Assembly (NCBI RefSeq): GCF_005860795.2
Contig: NZ_CP058350.1
Location: 346,001-410,000, forward strand
Direction: 5' to 3'
Origin: Peteryoungia desertarenae
Lineage (GTDB): Bacteria; Pseudomonadota; Alphaproteobacteria; Rhizobiales; Rhizobiaceae
Length of the DNA stretch: 64,000 nucleotides
Within the stretch, counting starts at the first letter, position 1. Each line of letters opens with the position of its first letter. Below, one piece after another: positions 34,696 through 46,285 of the stretch. The notes beneath the pieces are model-generated. The model did not search any database and was not told where the DNA came from. It saw only the letters and a list, made by a program, of their open reading frames with translations. The translations under genes and the position numbers were made by a program.

Positions 34696-35607
34696 ATGAC
34701 CGAGACAAAATTCCCGCCCGAGAAGAACCTGCCCACCGGCTATGTGCCGCCGAAGGTCTGGACCTGGGAGCCCGGCAATGGTGGCGCCTTTGCCAGCATC
34801 AATCGCCCGATCGCGGGCGCAACGCATGACAAGGAACGCCCGGTCGGCAAGCATCCGCTGCAGCTTTATTCGCTGGGCACGCCGAACGGCCAGAAGGTGA
34901 CGATCCTGCTCGAAGAGCTGCTGGCAGCCGGTCACGGCGGCGCCGAATACGATGCCTGGCTGATCAATATCGGCAAGGGCGACCAGTTCTCCTCGGGCTT
35001 TGTCGAGGTGAACCCGAATTCCAAGATCCCGGCCTTGATGGACCATGCGCCGGTCGATGGCGGTGAGCCGATCCGCCTGTTCGAGAGCGCCTCGATCATG
35101 ACCTATCTCGCGGAAAAATTCGGCGCCTTCCTGCCGACCGAGACCCGTGCACGCGCCGAAACGCTGAACTGGCTCTTCTGGCAGATGGGCTCCGCCCCCT
35201 TCCTCGGCGGCGGCTTTGGCCATTTCTACACCTATGCGCCGATGAAGATCCAATATGCCATCGACCGCTATGCCATGGAGGTGAAGCGCCAGATGGATGT
35301 GCTGAACCGCCATCTCGCCAACAACGAATTCATGGCCGGCAAGGATTACACGATTGCCGACATGGCGATCTGGCCCTGGTATGGGCGTCTCGCCCTGCAC
35401 GGCGCCTATGACGATGCCGGCACTTTCCTTTCGGTCGACGAATACGAACATGTCCAGCGCTGGACGAAGCAGCTCGCCGCCCGTCCGGGCGTGAAGCGCG
35501 GGGCGATGGTCAACAAGACATCCGGCCCGCTCTCCGAACAGCTGCATGAACGCCACGATGCCTCCGACTTCGATACGAAGACGCAGGACAAGATCGCTGC
35601 GGCGTAA
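34696..35607 (+). CDS. YghU-type glutathione-dependent disulfide-bond oxidoreductase
   Basis: GST-superfamily protein of 303 aa. The long N-terminal extension and GTPNGQKVTILLEELLAAG with Asn near the glutathione are typical of YghU, as is LNWLFWQMGSAPFLGGGFGHFYTYAP in the helical domain. The protein handles disulfide and peroxide substrates in E. coli. It is inserted between pccB and the unknown tandem genes. Whether it belongs to the propionate operon is uncertain; a 106-bp gap precedes it. Confidence 0.88.
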   Translation: MTETKFPPEKNLPTGYVPPKVWTWEPGNGGAFASINRPIAGATHDKERPVGKHPLQLYSLGTPNGQKVTILLEELLAAGHGGAEYDAWLINIGKGDQFSSGFVEVNPNSKIPALMDHAPVDGGEPIRLFESASIMTYLAEKFGAFLPTETRARAETLNWLFWQMGSAPFLGGGFGHFYTYAPMKIQYAIDRYAMEVKRQMDVLNRHLANNEFMAGKDYTIADMAIWPWYGRLALHGAYDDAGTFLSVDEYEHVQRWTKQLAARPGVKRGAMVNKTSGPLSEQLHERHDASDFDTKTQDKIAAA

Positions 35608-35616
35608 GGAGAGACC

Positions 35617-35994
35617 ATGCCAAGCCTCCCCGACATGACCAAACATCGCGGTTTCCCCGGCGGCATGCCGGGGACCGGTGTGCAGTTCACCATCCGCCGC
35701 GCCAATCCGCGCGGCGTTACCCCGATCAAGGCCCTGCCCCGCAAGGCGCGCCCCGGCACCAAGGAACACCGCATCGACGCGGCCTTCCTGCATGCGCTCT
35801 GGCACCATTTCGGCGCAGAACCCTTCGAGCGTGGCAATCTCGATGCGGCACGCTTAAGCCTGCTTTTCGGCCGCGAAGTGATCCCGGCCACCAAGGAATT
35901 CGATCCACTGTCTTACGAGGCGATGCTGGTCATCGACGAGAAGGTGGCGCGGAAGAACTTCCCCGAATCCTTCGAAGACGTGTTCGAGGTGTGA
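35617..35994 (+). CDS. Unknown small protein, first of a tandem pair
   Basis: Hydrophilic protein of 125 aa. I do not recognise the family. It shares blocks with the next gene: FTIRRANP near residue 24, then AFLHALWHHFGAEPFERGNLDAARL, LLFGREVIPATKEFDP and VARKNFPESFEDV. The conserved GREVI and FERGNLD motifs suggest a fold common to both. It lies 9 bp after yghU and 4 bp before its paralogue, in the stretch between pccB and pccA. Confidence 0.75.
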   Translation: MPSLPDMTKHRGFPGGMPGTGVQFTIRRANPRGVTPIKALPRKARPGTKEHRIDAAFLHALWHHFGAEPFERGNLDAARLSLLFGREVIPATKEFDPLSYEAMLVIDEKVARKNFPESFEDVFEV

Positions 35995-35998
35995 ACCC

Positions 35999-36412
35999 AT
36001 GGCAAAAGATGCGCTGATGCCGAAACACCAGGGCTTTCCGCTCGGTCTGCCTGGAACGCAGTGGCAGTATACGATCCGCCGCGCCAATCCGAAGGTAACG
36101 CCGGTGACCAACTGGCCACGCCACCGCACCATGGATCAGACGGTGGCGCTTGCCGATTTGGGCTTCATGCAGGCGCTCTGGCAGTATTTCGGCACCGAAC
36201 CCTTCGAGCGCGGCAATCTCGACGGCGAACGCCTCTGCCGCCTCTTCGGCCGCGAAGTCATCGCCGCCGAGCGTGGTTTCGATCCGCAATCCTACTTCGC
36301 CAAGCTGAAGATCAACGAGCCGCTGGCCCGGAAGAACTTTCCGGAAGCCTTTGGCGAGGCCACGAGCGAGCAGAGCGTGGGCAAGGGCTTGAAGAAGAAG
36401 GTCAAGGAATAG
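35999..36412 (+). CDS. Unknown small protein, second of a tandem pair
   Basis: Paralogue of the gene before it, 137 aa. YTIRRANPKVTPVTNWPRH, FMQALWQYFGTEPFERGNLDGERL, LFGREVIAAERGFDPQSY and LARKNFPEAF align with its neighbour block for block. The C-terminus adds a Lys-rich tail GKGLKKKVKE. It was probably made by tandem duplication and then diverged. It sits 39-66 bp before pccA. A role as a propionyl-CoA carboxylase accessory is possible from position alone. Confidence 0.75.
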   Translation: MAKDALMPKHQGFPLGLPGTQWQYTIRRANPKVTPVTNWPRHRTMDQTVALADLGFMQALWQYFGTEPFERGNLDGERLCRLFGREVIAAERGFDPQSYFAKLKINEPLARKNFPEAFGEATSEQSVGKGLKKKVKE

Positions 36413-36451
36413 CGGACGGCTTTTCTCACGTGCGTGTGGAGGCTGACCCAG

Positions 36452-38488
36452 ATGATAAACGGCAGGGAGAGAAAATACGTGATCCAGAAAATCCTCATCG
36501 CCAACCGGGGCGAAATTGCCTGCCGGATCATCAAGACCGCCAAGAAACTCGGCATCAAGACGGTCGCCGTCTATTCCGATGCCGACCGCAATGCGCTGCA
36601 TGTCGAGATGGCCGATGAGGCGGTGCATATCGGCCCGGCACCATCCAACCAGTCCTATATCGTTATCGACAAGATCCTCGATGCGATCAGGCAGACCGGA
36701 GCCGATGCCGTCCATCCGGGTTACGGCTTCCTGTCGGAAAATGCGGCCTTTGCCGAGGCGCTGGAAAAGGCGGACGTGACCTTCATCGGCCCGCCGGTTG
36801 GTGCAATACAGGCCATGGGTGACAAGATCACCTCGAAGAAGCTGGCCGCCGAAGCCGGTGTTTCGACGGTCCCCGGCCATATGGGGCTAATTGCCGATGC
36901 CGATGAAGCCGTAAAAATCTCCGATCAGATCGGCTATCCCGTGATGATCAAGGCCTCGGCCGGCGGCGGTGGCAAGGGCATGCGCATCGCCTGGAATGCC
37001 GAGGAGGCCCGCGAAGGCTTCCAGTCCTCGAAGAACGAAGCGAAGAACTCCTTCGGCGACGACCGCATCTTCATCGAGAAATTTGTCACCGAGCCGCGCC
37101 ATATCGAAATCCAGGTGCTCGGCGACAAGCATGGCAACACGCTTTATCTCGGCGAGCGCGAATGCTCGATCCAGCGGCGAAACCAGAAGGTCATCGAAGA
37201 GGCCCCCTCGCCCTTCCTCGATGCCGCAACCCGCAAGGCCATGGGCGAACAGGCCGTGGCTCTCGCCAAGGCCGTCGGCTATCACTCCGCCGGCACTGTC
37301 GAATTCATCGTCGATGGCAAAGAGAACAAGTTCTACTTCCTCGAGATGAACACCCGCCTGCAGGTCGAGCATCCCGTGACCGAGCTGGTGACCGGCCTTG
37401 ATCTCGTCGAACAGATGATCCGCGTGGCGGCGGGCGAAAAGCTCTCCTTCGGTCAGGATGATGTGAAGCTCAACGGCTGGGCAATCGAGAGCCGGCTCTA
37501 TGCCGAAGACCCCTATCGCAACTTCCTGCCCTCGATCGGCCGCCTCACCCGCTACCGCCCTCCGGCAGAGGGCACGACCGCGGAAGGCACCGTCACTCGC
37601 AACGACACCGGCGTCTTCGAGGGCGGCGAGATCTCGATGTATTACGACCCGATGATCGCCAAGCTCTGCACCTGGGCACCCGATCGCCTGACCGCGATTG
37701 GCGCGATGAGCGAAGCGCTTGACAGCTTCGAGGTCGAAGGCATCGGCCACAACCTGCCCTTCCTCTCGGCGGTGATGAACCAGGAGCGCTTCCGCTCCGG
37801 CAAGATCACCACGGCCTATATCGCCGAGGAATTCAAGGACGGCTTCACCGGCGTCACCCCGGATGCCGCGTCCGCCGAGAAGCTCGCCGCGATTGCCGCC
37901 GTCATCCATCTTCGCCTGCAGGCGCGTGCGATCCAGATTTCGGGAACGATCGGCAATCACACCCGCAAGCTCGGCAAGGACTGGGTCGTCAATCTCGCCG
38001 GAGCCGACCATGCCCTTGAAATCACCGAAGGCACCGGCAATACCCGTGTCTCGCTCGCCTCCGGCACCGAGCTGGTGATCGCCACCGACTGGCTGCCGGG
38101 CCAGACACTGGCAACCGTCGATATCGGCGGTGACACGCTTGCGGTGAAGGTCGACCTCAAGGGCCCCGCCATTCGTCTGCGGTGGCGCGGCATGGATTTG
38201 ACTGCCCGCGTCCGCTCGCCGCGCGTCGCAGCACTTGCCAAACTGATGCCCGAAAAGCTGCCGCCGGATACCTCCAAGATGCTGCTCTGCCCCATGCCGG
38301 GCGTCATCACCGGGGTTGCGGTCAAGGAAGGCGAGACCGTGGAAGCCGGTCAGGCGCTCGCCACCGTCGAGGCGATGAAGATGGAGAACATCCTCAAGGC
38401 CGAACGGCGCGGCACCGTGAAGAAGATCGTCGTCAAGCCGGGCCAGAGCCTCGCGGTTGATGAGCTGATCATGGAGTTTGAGGGCTAA
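36452..38488 (+). CDS. pccA: Propionyl-CoA carboxylase alpha chain (biotin carboxylase plus biotin carrier)
   Basis: Biotin-dependent carboxylase subunit of about 678 aa. The biotin carboxylase part has LIANRGEIACRII, HPGYGFLSENA, IKASAGGGGKGMRI and MNTRLQVEHPVTELVTG. The biotin carrier is at the C-terminus, with the AMKMENIL lysine that carries biotin. The middle part (about 460-600) is the variable linker domain. Starts at ATG 36452 (GGAGG upstream) and GTG 36479 are both plausible. It is followed by methylmalonyl-CoA mutase. Confidence 0.94.
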   Translation: MINGRERKYVIQKILIANRGEIACRIIKTAKKLGIKTVAVYSDADRNALHVEMADEAVHIGPAPSNQSYIVIDKILDAIRQTGADAVHPGYGFLSENAAFAEALEKADVTFIGPPVGAIQAMGDKITSKKLAAEAGVSTVPGHMGLIADADEAVKISDQIGYPVMIKASAGGGGKGMRIAWNAEEAREGFQSSKNEAKNSFGDDRIFIEKFVTEPRHIEIQVLGDKHGNTLYLGERECSIQRRNQKVIEEAPSPFLDAATRKAMGEQAVALAKAVGYHSAGTVEFIVDGKENKFYFLEMNTRLQVEHPVTELVTGLDLVEQMIRVAAGEKLSFGQDDVKLNGWAIESRLYAEDPYRNFLPSIGRLTRYRPPAEGTTAEGTVTRNDTGVFEGGEISMYYDPMIAKLCTWAPDRLTAIGAMSEALDSFEVEGIGHNLPFLSAVMNQERFRSGKITTAYIAEEFKDGFTGVTPDAASAEKLAAIAAVIHLRLQARAIQISGTIGNHTRKLGKDWVVNLAGADHALEITEGTGNTRVSLASGTELVIATDWLPGQTLATVDIGGDTLAVKVDLKGPAIRLRWRGMDLTARVRSPRVAALAKLMPEKLPPDTSKMLLCPMPGVITGVAVKEGETVEAGQALATVEAMKMENILKAERRGTVKKIVVKPGQSLAVDELIMEFEG

Positions 38489-38545
38489 GCGCCTAGCACA
38501 TGAAGTGATCGGCCCGCAGTGCAAGCGGAGCAGGGAGAAGACCGG

Positions 38546-40681
<2,136 letters not shown>

Positions 40682-40707
40682 GACGCTGGCAGCGGTCGGG
40701 GAGGAGC

Positions 40708-42303
40708 ATGGAGACTTTCGATTACATCGTCATCGGCGCCGGCACAGCCGGCTGCCTGCTCACCAACCGGCTCTCAGCCGATCCCGCGCGCCGTGTGCTG
40801 CTCTTAGAAGCTGGCGGCAGCGACAACTATCACTGGATCCATATCCCGGTCGGTTATCTCTACTGCATCAACAATCCGCGCACCGACTGGTGCTTCAAGA
40901 CGGAGGCCGAACCGGGGCTGAACGGTCGCGCCATCGGCTATCCGCGCGGCAAGGTGCTCGGCGGCTGCTCCTCGATCAACGGCATGATCTATATGCGCGG
41001 CCAGGCCCGCGACTACGACCAGTGGCGCCAGATGGGCTGCGAAGGCTGGGGCTGGGATGACGTACTGCCCCTCTTCAAGAAGATGGAAGACTTCCACAAA
41101 GGGGCCGACGAAAAACATGGCGCCGGCGGTGAATGGCGCGTGGAAAAAGCCAGGCTTCGCTGGGAGGTGCTGGAAGCCTTTCGTGAGGCGGCCAAACAGG
41201 CAGGCATCCAGGAGACCGACGACTTCAATCGCGGCGACAACGAAGGCTCCGGCTTCTTCGAGGTCAACCAGCGCTCCGGCATCCGCTGGAACACGGCCAA
41301 AGCCTTCCTCAAGCCGATCCGCCACCGCAAGAACGTAACCATCCTCACCTGCGCCCATGTGAAGCGGCTGACCATCGAAGGCGACCGCGTGACCGGTACC
41401 GAGGTGCATCACGACGGCGAGCTGAAACGCTTTGCCGCCCGCCGCGAGGTGGTGCTGTCAGCCGGCGCAATCGGCTCGCCGCAGATCCTCGAACTGTCAG
41501 GCATCGGTCGCGCCGATGTCCTGCAAAATGCAGGGATCGAGACCTTGCGCGAAGTGCCAGCCGTTGGCGAAAACCTGCAGGACCACCTGCAGCTCCGCCT
41601 CGTTTTCAAGGTCAAGGGCGTACCGACCCTCAACGAGCGCGCATCGAGCCTCGTCGGCAAGGCGATGATCGGGCTGGAATATGCACTCCGCCGCTCAGGC
41701 CCGATGTCCATGGCGCCAAGCCAGCTCGGCATCTTCACCCGCTCCGGCCCGGACAAGGAAACCGCCGACCTCGAATATCATGTCCAGCCGGTGTCACTCG
41801 ACAAGTTTGGCGACCCCGTTCACCCCTTCCCAGCGATGACAGCGAGTGTCTGCAATCTGCGGCCCGAAAGCCGGGGCTCGGTGCATATTGCGGGGCCGGA
41901 CTTCGCCGCCCAGCCGAAGATCGCGCCGAATTACCTCTCGACGCCTGGTGACCGCGACGTCGCCGTCCGCTCGATCCGGCTGACCCGCCGCATCGCCTCT
42001 CAGCCCGCCTTTGCCCGCTATCAGCCGGAAGAATATCGGCCTGGGCCTGACCTTGAAAGCGATGCCGAGCTGGAGAAGGCGGCCGGCGATATCGGCACCA
42101 CGATCTTCCACCCAGTCGGCACCTGCCGCATGGGGGCGGATCCGGACAGCGTCGTCGACCCACGCCTGCGGCTGCGGGCCTTAAGGGGCCTGCGCATTGC
42201 CGATGCCTCGGTCATGCCGACCATAGTGTCAGGCAATACCAATTCCCCGACCCTGATGATTGCCGAAATGGCGGCCGCAATGATCATCGCGGATCACTGC
42301 TGA
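40708..42303 (+). CDS. GMC family oxidoreductase (choline dehydrogenase-like)
   Basis: FAD-dependent alcohol oxidase or dehydrogenase of 531 aa. It starts with the FAD loop YIVIGAGTAGCLLTNRLS, has PRGKVLGGCSSINGMIYMRGQ and SAGAIGSPQILELSGIG, and ends with the His/Asn active site region (TTIFHPVGTCRMG, then TNSPTLMIAEMAA). GGAGGAG precedes the ATG at 40708. Substrate is unknown; choline is one option among alcohols. It begins 26 bp after the mutase stop. Confidence 0.88.
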   Translation: METFDYIVIGAGTAGCLLTNRLSADPARRVLLLEAGGSDNYHWIHIPVGYLYCINNPRTDWCFKTEAEPGLNGRAIGYPRGKVLGGCSSINGMIYMRGQARDYDQWRQMGCEGWGWDDVLPLFKKMEDFHKGADEKHGAGGEWRVEKARLRWEVLEAFREAAKQAGIQETDDFNRGDNEGSGFFEVNQRSGIRWNTAKAFLKPIRHRKNVTILTCAHVKRLTIEGDRVTGTEVHHDGELKRFAARREVVLSAGAIGSPQILELSGIGRADVLQNAGIETLREVPAVGENLQDHLQLRLVFKVKGVPTLNERASSLVGKAMIGLEYALRRSGPMSMAPSQLGIFTRSGPDKETADLEYHVQPVSLDKFGDPVHPFPAMTASVCNLRPESRGSVHIAGPDFAAQPKIAPNYLSTPGDRDVAVRSIRLTRRIASQPAFARYQPEEYRPGPDLESDAELEKAAGDIGTTIFHPVGTCRMGADPDSVVDPRLRLRALRGLRIADASVMPTIVSGNTNSPTLMIAEMAAAMIIADHC

Positions 42304-42341
42304 GGCTTGGACAAATCACCTGCTTGATGTAGCCAGTCTGC

Positions 42342-43562
42342 ATGCAAACCGGCAAAAAGAAGAATGTGGCAATCATCGGCGGCGGCCCGGCGGGGCTTAT
42401 GGCGGCAGAACGGCTGGCCGCCCTGGGCTTCGCGGTAACGATCTACGACGCCATGCCAAGCGTGGGTCGTAAATTTTTGCTGGCCGGCAAATCCGGGCTG
42501 AACATCACCCATTCCGAAGACTTTACCCAGTTTGCAAGGCGCTATGGAACTGCCAACGATTGGCTGAAGCCACAACTTGACCTGATGCCACCAGAGGCGA
42601 TCCGCAAATGGGCAGCCGAGTTGGGCACGGAAACCTTCGTCGGCTCCTCCGGGCGGGTATTCCCAAAGGTGATGAAGGCCTCACCTCTCCTGCGCGCCTG
42701 GTTACGCAGGCTGGATACGCTGGGCGTATCGATCCTGACACGCCATCGTTGGATTGGTTTTGATGGCGATGCTCTGGTCTTTGAGACGCCGGAGGGCAAG
42801 AGATCGGTAACATCAGATGCCACGCTTCTTGCGCTTGGTGGCGCCAGCTGGCCAAGGCTTGGCTCGGATGCGGCCTGGGTGCCTATCCTCGAACGCGAGG
42901 GCATCAGCATCTCACCACTCGTCCCATCGAATTGCGGCTTCGATTGCGCTTTCTCGGAGGAGTTCGCCACAGGCTTTGCCGGCGCACCCGCGAAGTCCGT
43001 CAAGGCCAGTTCTGCAGCCGGTACGACTCAGGGTGAATTTGTCATTAGCCGTGGCGGTGTCGAGGGAAGCCTGATCTATGCCCATGCCGCAGCGCTTCGT
43101 GAGGGCTGCGCGCGTCAGGGACAAGCGGTCCTGTCTCTCGATCTTGTTCCTGGGCGAACGACCGAAAGACTGACCCGTGATCTGGCGCGTCAGGATGCGA
43201 AAGCAAGCTTTTCAACGCGGCTGAAAAAAGCGGCGGGACTCGACGGGGTCAAGGCAGCGCTGGTGAGGGAGATGGCTCCCGGGGCGAACCACCTTCGACC
43301 AGAGGGCCTAGCTGCCATGCTCAAGGCCTTGCCACTTACCGTGCAGCGCCCCCGCCCGATCGCGGAAGCCATATCGACGGCTGGCGGCGTGTCCTTGTCT
43401 GCAATTGATGAAAAACTCATGCTGCAGGCCAAAGAAGGCATCTTCATCGCCGGTGAGATGCTGGACTGGGAGGCGCCGACCGGCGGCTACCTCCTAACTG
43501 CCTGCTTTGCCACGGGTCTTGCTGCCGCAAATGGCATCCATGTCTGGCTCAGCGACCGCTGA
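42342..43562 (+). CDS. HI0933/TIGR03862-type flavoprotein
   Basis: NAD(P)/FAD-dependent oxidoreductase-like protein of 406 aa. The FAD loop VAIIGGGPAGLMAAERLA is at residues 8-25, with KFLLAGKSGLNITHSE and FVGSSGRVFPKVMKAS downstream, and EAPTGGYLLTACFATGLAA near the end. These are the blocks of the HI0933 family, whose enzymatic role is not defined. The gene lies 38 bp after the GMC gene in the same direction. Confidence 0.88.
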   Translation: MQTGKKKNVAIIGGGPAGLMAAERLAALGFAVTIYDAMPSVGRKFLLAGKSGLNITHSEDFTQFARRYGTANDWLKPQLDLMPPEAIRKWAAELGTETFVGSSGRVFPKVMKASPLLRAWLRRLDTLGVSILTRHRWIGFDGDALVFETPEGKRSVTSDATLLALGGASWPRLGSDAAWVPILEREGISISPLVPSNCGFDCAFSEEFATGFAGAPAKSVKASSAAGTTQGEFVISRGGVEGSLIYAHAAALREGCARQGQAVLSLDLVPGRTTERLTRDLARQDAKASFSTRLKKAAGLDGVKAALVREMAPGANHLRPEGLAAMLKALPLTVQRPRPIAEAISTAGGVSLSAIDEKLMLQAKEGIFIAGEMLDWEAPTGGYLLTACFATGLAAANGIHVWLSDR

Positions 43563-43574
43563 CGAAGCCACCAA

Positions 43575-44105
43575 TCACTTGGAGGCCGCCTGTGACCCGT
43601 AGCCCGGCTTGCGAAACTCGACTGTGGTCTTGGCGACCGGCAAGCCGAATTTGGTGACAAGCGCCGTGTTCAATACCGTACCATCGTCACGAAGCACCAT
43701 CTTGTCCCAGAAGCGAACCTTGTTGCTCTGGGTCTGAGGCGTCAGATAGACGAGATAGTTGAAGCGCGCAACAGAGCCATTGATCGTGACTGTCGTCTCT
43801 CCAATCACATCTTCACGCGTGCCGGAATAGGTAGACGGACCGGTCTTCGTAAAACGCCAGGTCTTGCGATCCTTTGTGCCATCATCGAAGACAAAGTCTT
43901 CTCTCAACGTCAGTGTCTTGCCGTCCCACTGGCCATGCAGATCAACGGTAAAGGTCCGCTTGACGCCATTGATGGCGCTGAAAGACCCGACTGCTTCGAT
44001 GCGGCCGGTGAAGTAGTCCTCAAATGTAAACTTCTCGGCTGCCTGTCCGGCGGACGGCAGCAGGCTCAGGGCAAGCCCGACAAGGGCCAAGCTGAACTTG
44101 GGCAT
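43575..44105 (-). CDS. DUF3833 family secreted protein
   Basis: Protein of 176 aa with an N-terminal signal peptide ending in Gly-Gln-Ala-Ala near residue 23. The family core is FEDYFTGRIEAVGSF, DLHGQWDGKTLTLREDFVFDDG, DRKTWRFTKTGPSTYSGTR and NYLVYLTPQTQSNKVRF, typical of DUF3833, a predicted lipocalin-like periplasmic protein in Proteobacteria. The ATG at 44105 is chosen over 44138. It converges with the flavoprotein gene. Function is unknown. Confidence 0.8.
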   Translation of the reverse strand: MPKFSLALVGLALSLLPSAGQAAEKFTFEDYFTGRIEAVGSFSAINGVKRTFTVDLHGQWDGKTLTLREDFVFDDGTKDRKTWRFTKTGPSTYSGTREDVIGETTVTINGSVARFNYLVYLTPQTQSNKVRFWDKMVLRDDGTVLNTALVTKFGLPVAKTTVEFRKPGYGSQAASK

Positions 44106-44202
44106 GGGTGCGTCTCCATCTTTGGCGCAGTTGTGCACCTAGTACGCAGGCCAATGCCCAGCGGATTGGAACAATTCCAGGAAAGACGATAAAACCCTAG
44201 CG

Positions 44203-45012
44203 TCAGGAATTGTCGCGCTGGTAGATCCAGTCGTGGTCCGGATGGTTCTGGAAGCGCCATTTGCGCATCGGCCCGGCCATGACATTGAGATAATACATCT
44301 CGTAACCATGCGGCACACCGCAAGGGTGATGCCCCCTAGGCACCAGCACCACATCGCCATCCGACACGGCCATGGTCTCGTCTAGCGAGCCGTCTTCGGT
44401 GAAGACACGCTGGAAGCCGAAGCCCCGGGCCGGATTGAGGCGGTGGTAATAGGTCTCTTCGAGATAGGTCATCTCGGGATAATTGTCCTCGTCATGCCGA
44501 TGCGGCGGATAGGACGACCAGTTGCCCGAGGGCGTAAAGACTTCCGTCACCAGCAGGCTGTCGGCGACATCGCGATCTTCCATGGCGATTGGGTAGATAT
44601 AGCGCGTATTTGCACCCTTGCCGCGCTCGACGAATGAAATGCCCTCTGGACCTATCTGCTGTGCCTCGCGACCGGGCATGGCCGGTGCTGTGCAGATGGC
44701 CAGCACACAATCGGTGGTGGCCTCGGCGGACCAGTCGCTGCCAGCAGGAATATAGACGCAATGCGGCGGCGTTCTTTCAAAGACGGACATGCGATCGCCG
44801 AGTTCACCAAACTTCTTCCCGCTACCGGAAATCCGGGCCTTGCCCTCGACCAGAACGAGAATGACCTCGGTTTCTCCAGTCTGCTCGGACGCTGCCTCGC
44901 CGCGTTTCAGACGGTACAGCCCGAAACCGACATAACCCCATCCTGCAGAGGCGGGCGTGATGTCATGCACCTTGCCCGCCTTGCCTGAAGGCTTCCGCAG
45001 CAGTTCGGTCAT
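44203..45012 (-). CDS. iolB: 5-deoxy-glucuronate isomerase
   Basis: Cupin-fold isomerase of 269 aa in myo-inositol breakdown: 5-deoxy-glucuronate to 5-dehydro-2-deoxygluconate. It starts with LLRKPSGKAGKVHDITPASAGW, has WSSYPPHRHDEDNYPEMTYLEE with the metal-binding His and Glu near residues 170-190, and DGDVVLVPRGHHPCGVPHGYEMYYLNVMAG close to the end. It is the last gene of the iol operon, 11 bp behind the small membrane protein gene. Confidence 0.95.
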   Translation of the reverse strand: MTELLRKPSGKAGKVHDITPASAGWGYVGFGLYRLKRGEAASEQTGETEVILVLVEGKARISGSGKKFGELGDRMSVFERTPPHCVYIPAGSDWSAEATTDCVLAICTAPAMPGREAQQIGPEGISFVERGKGANTRYIYPIAMEDRDVADSLLVTEVFTPSGNWSSYPPHRHDEDNYPEMTYLEETYYHRLNPARGFGFQRVFTEDGSLDETMAVSDGDVVLVPRGHHPCGVPHGYEMYYLNVMAGPMRKWRFQNHPDHDWIYQRDNS

Positions 45013-45023
45013 GCAATGTCTCC

Positions 45024-45290
45024 TTATTCCTCGTCTCGACGCTCGGCTTCCGCCGCAAGGCGAGCCCGGTCTGCCTCTACCTTTTCAGCAGCCTTCTTCA
45101 TCGTGTGGTCGTACATGAACAGCAGCTCGTAAGCTGCATAGGCAGACGCCGCAAAGAACATGATCGCCCAGCCGGTCGCCCCATTGTAGTATTCTACGGC
45201 AGCCCAGACACCCGGCAGCAACACCGACAGCACGCGCCGCCAAAGCGGCTTGAAGAATGGATGGGTCGGGTCAAGGATCGTGATCTTCAC
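45024..45290 (-). CDS. Small membrane protein inside the iol operon
   Basis: Protein of 88 aa if started at the GTG at 45290, which has AGGAG five bases upstream (45300-45296). A longer frame opens at 45341. A membrane helix is likely at VLSVLLPGVWAAVEYY and a second at ATGWAIMFFAASAYAAYELLF, followed by a highly charged coil (Lys, Glu and Arg). It lies between iolE and iolB in the same direction. I know no function. It may be a subunit of an inositol-linked membrane step or a co-transcribed passenger. Confidence 0.65.
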   Translation of the reverse strand: MKITILDPTHPFFKPLWRRVLSVLLPGVWAAVEYYNGATGWAIMFFAASAYAAYELLFMYDHTMKKAAEKVEADRARLAAEAERRDEE

Positions 45291-45389
45291 GTCGGCTCCT
45301 GTGGCTGGCATGATCGCAGCAATCATTAGAGTGGAGACCACCGCCCTGTCAAAGCAGAGAGATCCACACCGAAGTGATTGGGCTCAAAT

Positions 45390-46283
45390 TCAGATGAGGC
45401 CCGCTTCCTTCGCAAAACCCTTGAGCGACTTTAGACCCAGGCTCTGATACTCGAAGGGATTGCGCACATCCGGATCCTGCTCGGCCTCGATGACGATCCA
45501 GCCCTGATAGCCATGCTCGGCCGCGATCTTCAGCACCGGCGGGAAGTTCACGCCGCCTTCGCTGTCACCCGGAACGGTGAACACACCGCGACGAACACCT
45601 TCGAGGAAGGTGAGCTTTTGCGCGCGCACCTGATCGGCGATGACGGGACGAACATTCTTCGCGTGGATATGGCCGACACGGTGCATGTATTTTTTCGCAA
45701 CCACTTCCGGATTGCCACCACCAAAGAAACAATGGCCGGTGTCGAGCAGCAGCTTGGCATGCGGGCCGGTATGCTCCATCAGCTTGTCGATCTCGGCCTC
45801 GGTCTCGACGACCGTACCCATGTGGTGGTGATAGACCAGCGCAATGCCCTGCGAAGCAGAGAATTCGGCCAGCGCCTCGACGCCGGCGCCGAACTTTGCC
45901 CATTCGGCATCGGACAAAACAGGACGGTCGGCCAGCGCCACATCATCAGCGCCATGAATGGCATTCGAGGTTTCGCAGACAATGATGACCTTGCAGCCCA
46001 TGGCCTTCAGCACATCAAGGAAGGGCTGCATGGCGGCCTTTTCTTCCTCGATCGTGTTGGTCAGCAGGTTCAGCGAATGCCAGCCGGAGACGAATTTCAG
46101 GCCGCGCGGCTCAAGCACCGACTTGAGACCCGCTGGATCGGTCGGCAGCTTGTGACCCTTCTCGATGCCGTCGAAACCGATCTTGGCGGTTTCGTCCAGG
46201 CATTGTTCAAGGCTGATATGGGCACCGAGACGGCGGTCGTCATCGTTCGACCAGGCGATTGGGTTGGTTCCGAAAAGGATCAT
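45390..46283 (-). CDS. iolE: Inosose dehydratase (2-keto-myo-inositol dehydratase)
   Basis: TIM-barrel protein of 297 aa that dehydrates 2-keto-myo-inositol. It begins [19 protein letters not shown], has [13 protein letters not shown] and [18 protein letters not shown] near the metal site, and [17 protein letters not shown] and [11 protein letters not shown] later; these carry the Glu, Asp and His metal ligands. It starts two bases past the iolD stop, and so is coupled to it. Confidence 0.93.
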   Translation of the reverse strand: MILFGTNPIAWSNDDDRRLGAHISLEQCLDETAKIGFDGIEKGHKLPTDPAGLKSVLEPRGLKFVSGWHSLNLLTNTIEEEKAAMQPFLDVLKAMGCKVIIVCETSNAIHGADDVALADRPVLSDAEWAKFGAGVEALAEFSASQGIALVYHHHMGTVVETEAEIDKLMEHTGPHAKLLLDTGHCFFGGGNPEVVAKKYMHRVGHIHAKNVRPVIADQVRAQKLTFLEGVRRGVFTVPGDSEGGVNFPPVLKIAAEHGYQGWIVIEAEQDPDVRNPFEYQSLGLKSLKGFAKEAGLI

Positions 46284-46285
46284 GA

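Noticed and set aside
34606..35808. 400-aa open frame on the minus strand
   Set aside because: It covers the yghU-type gene and the start of the tandem pair in antisense; His/Arg-rich shadow.
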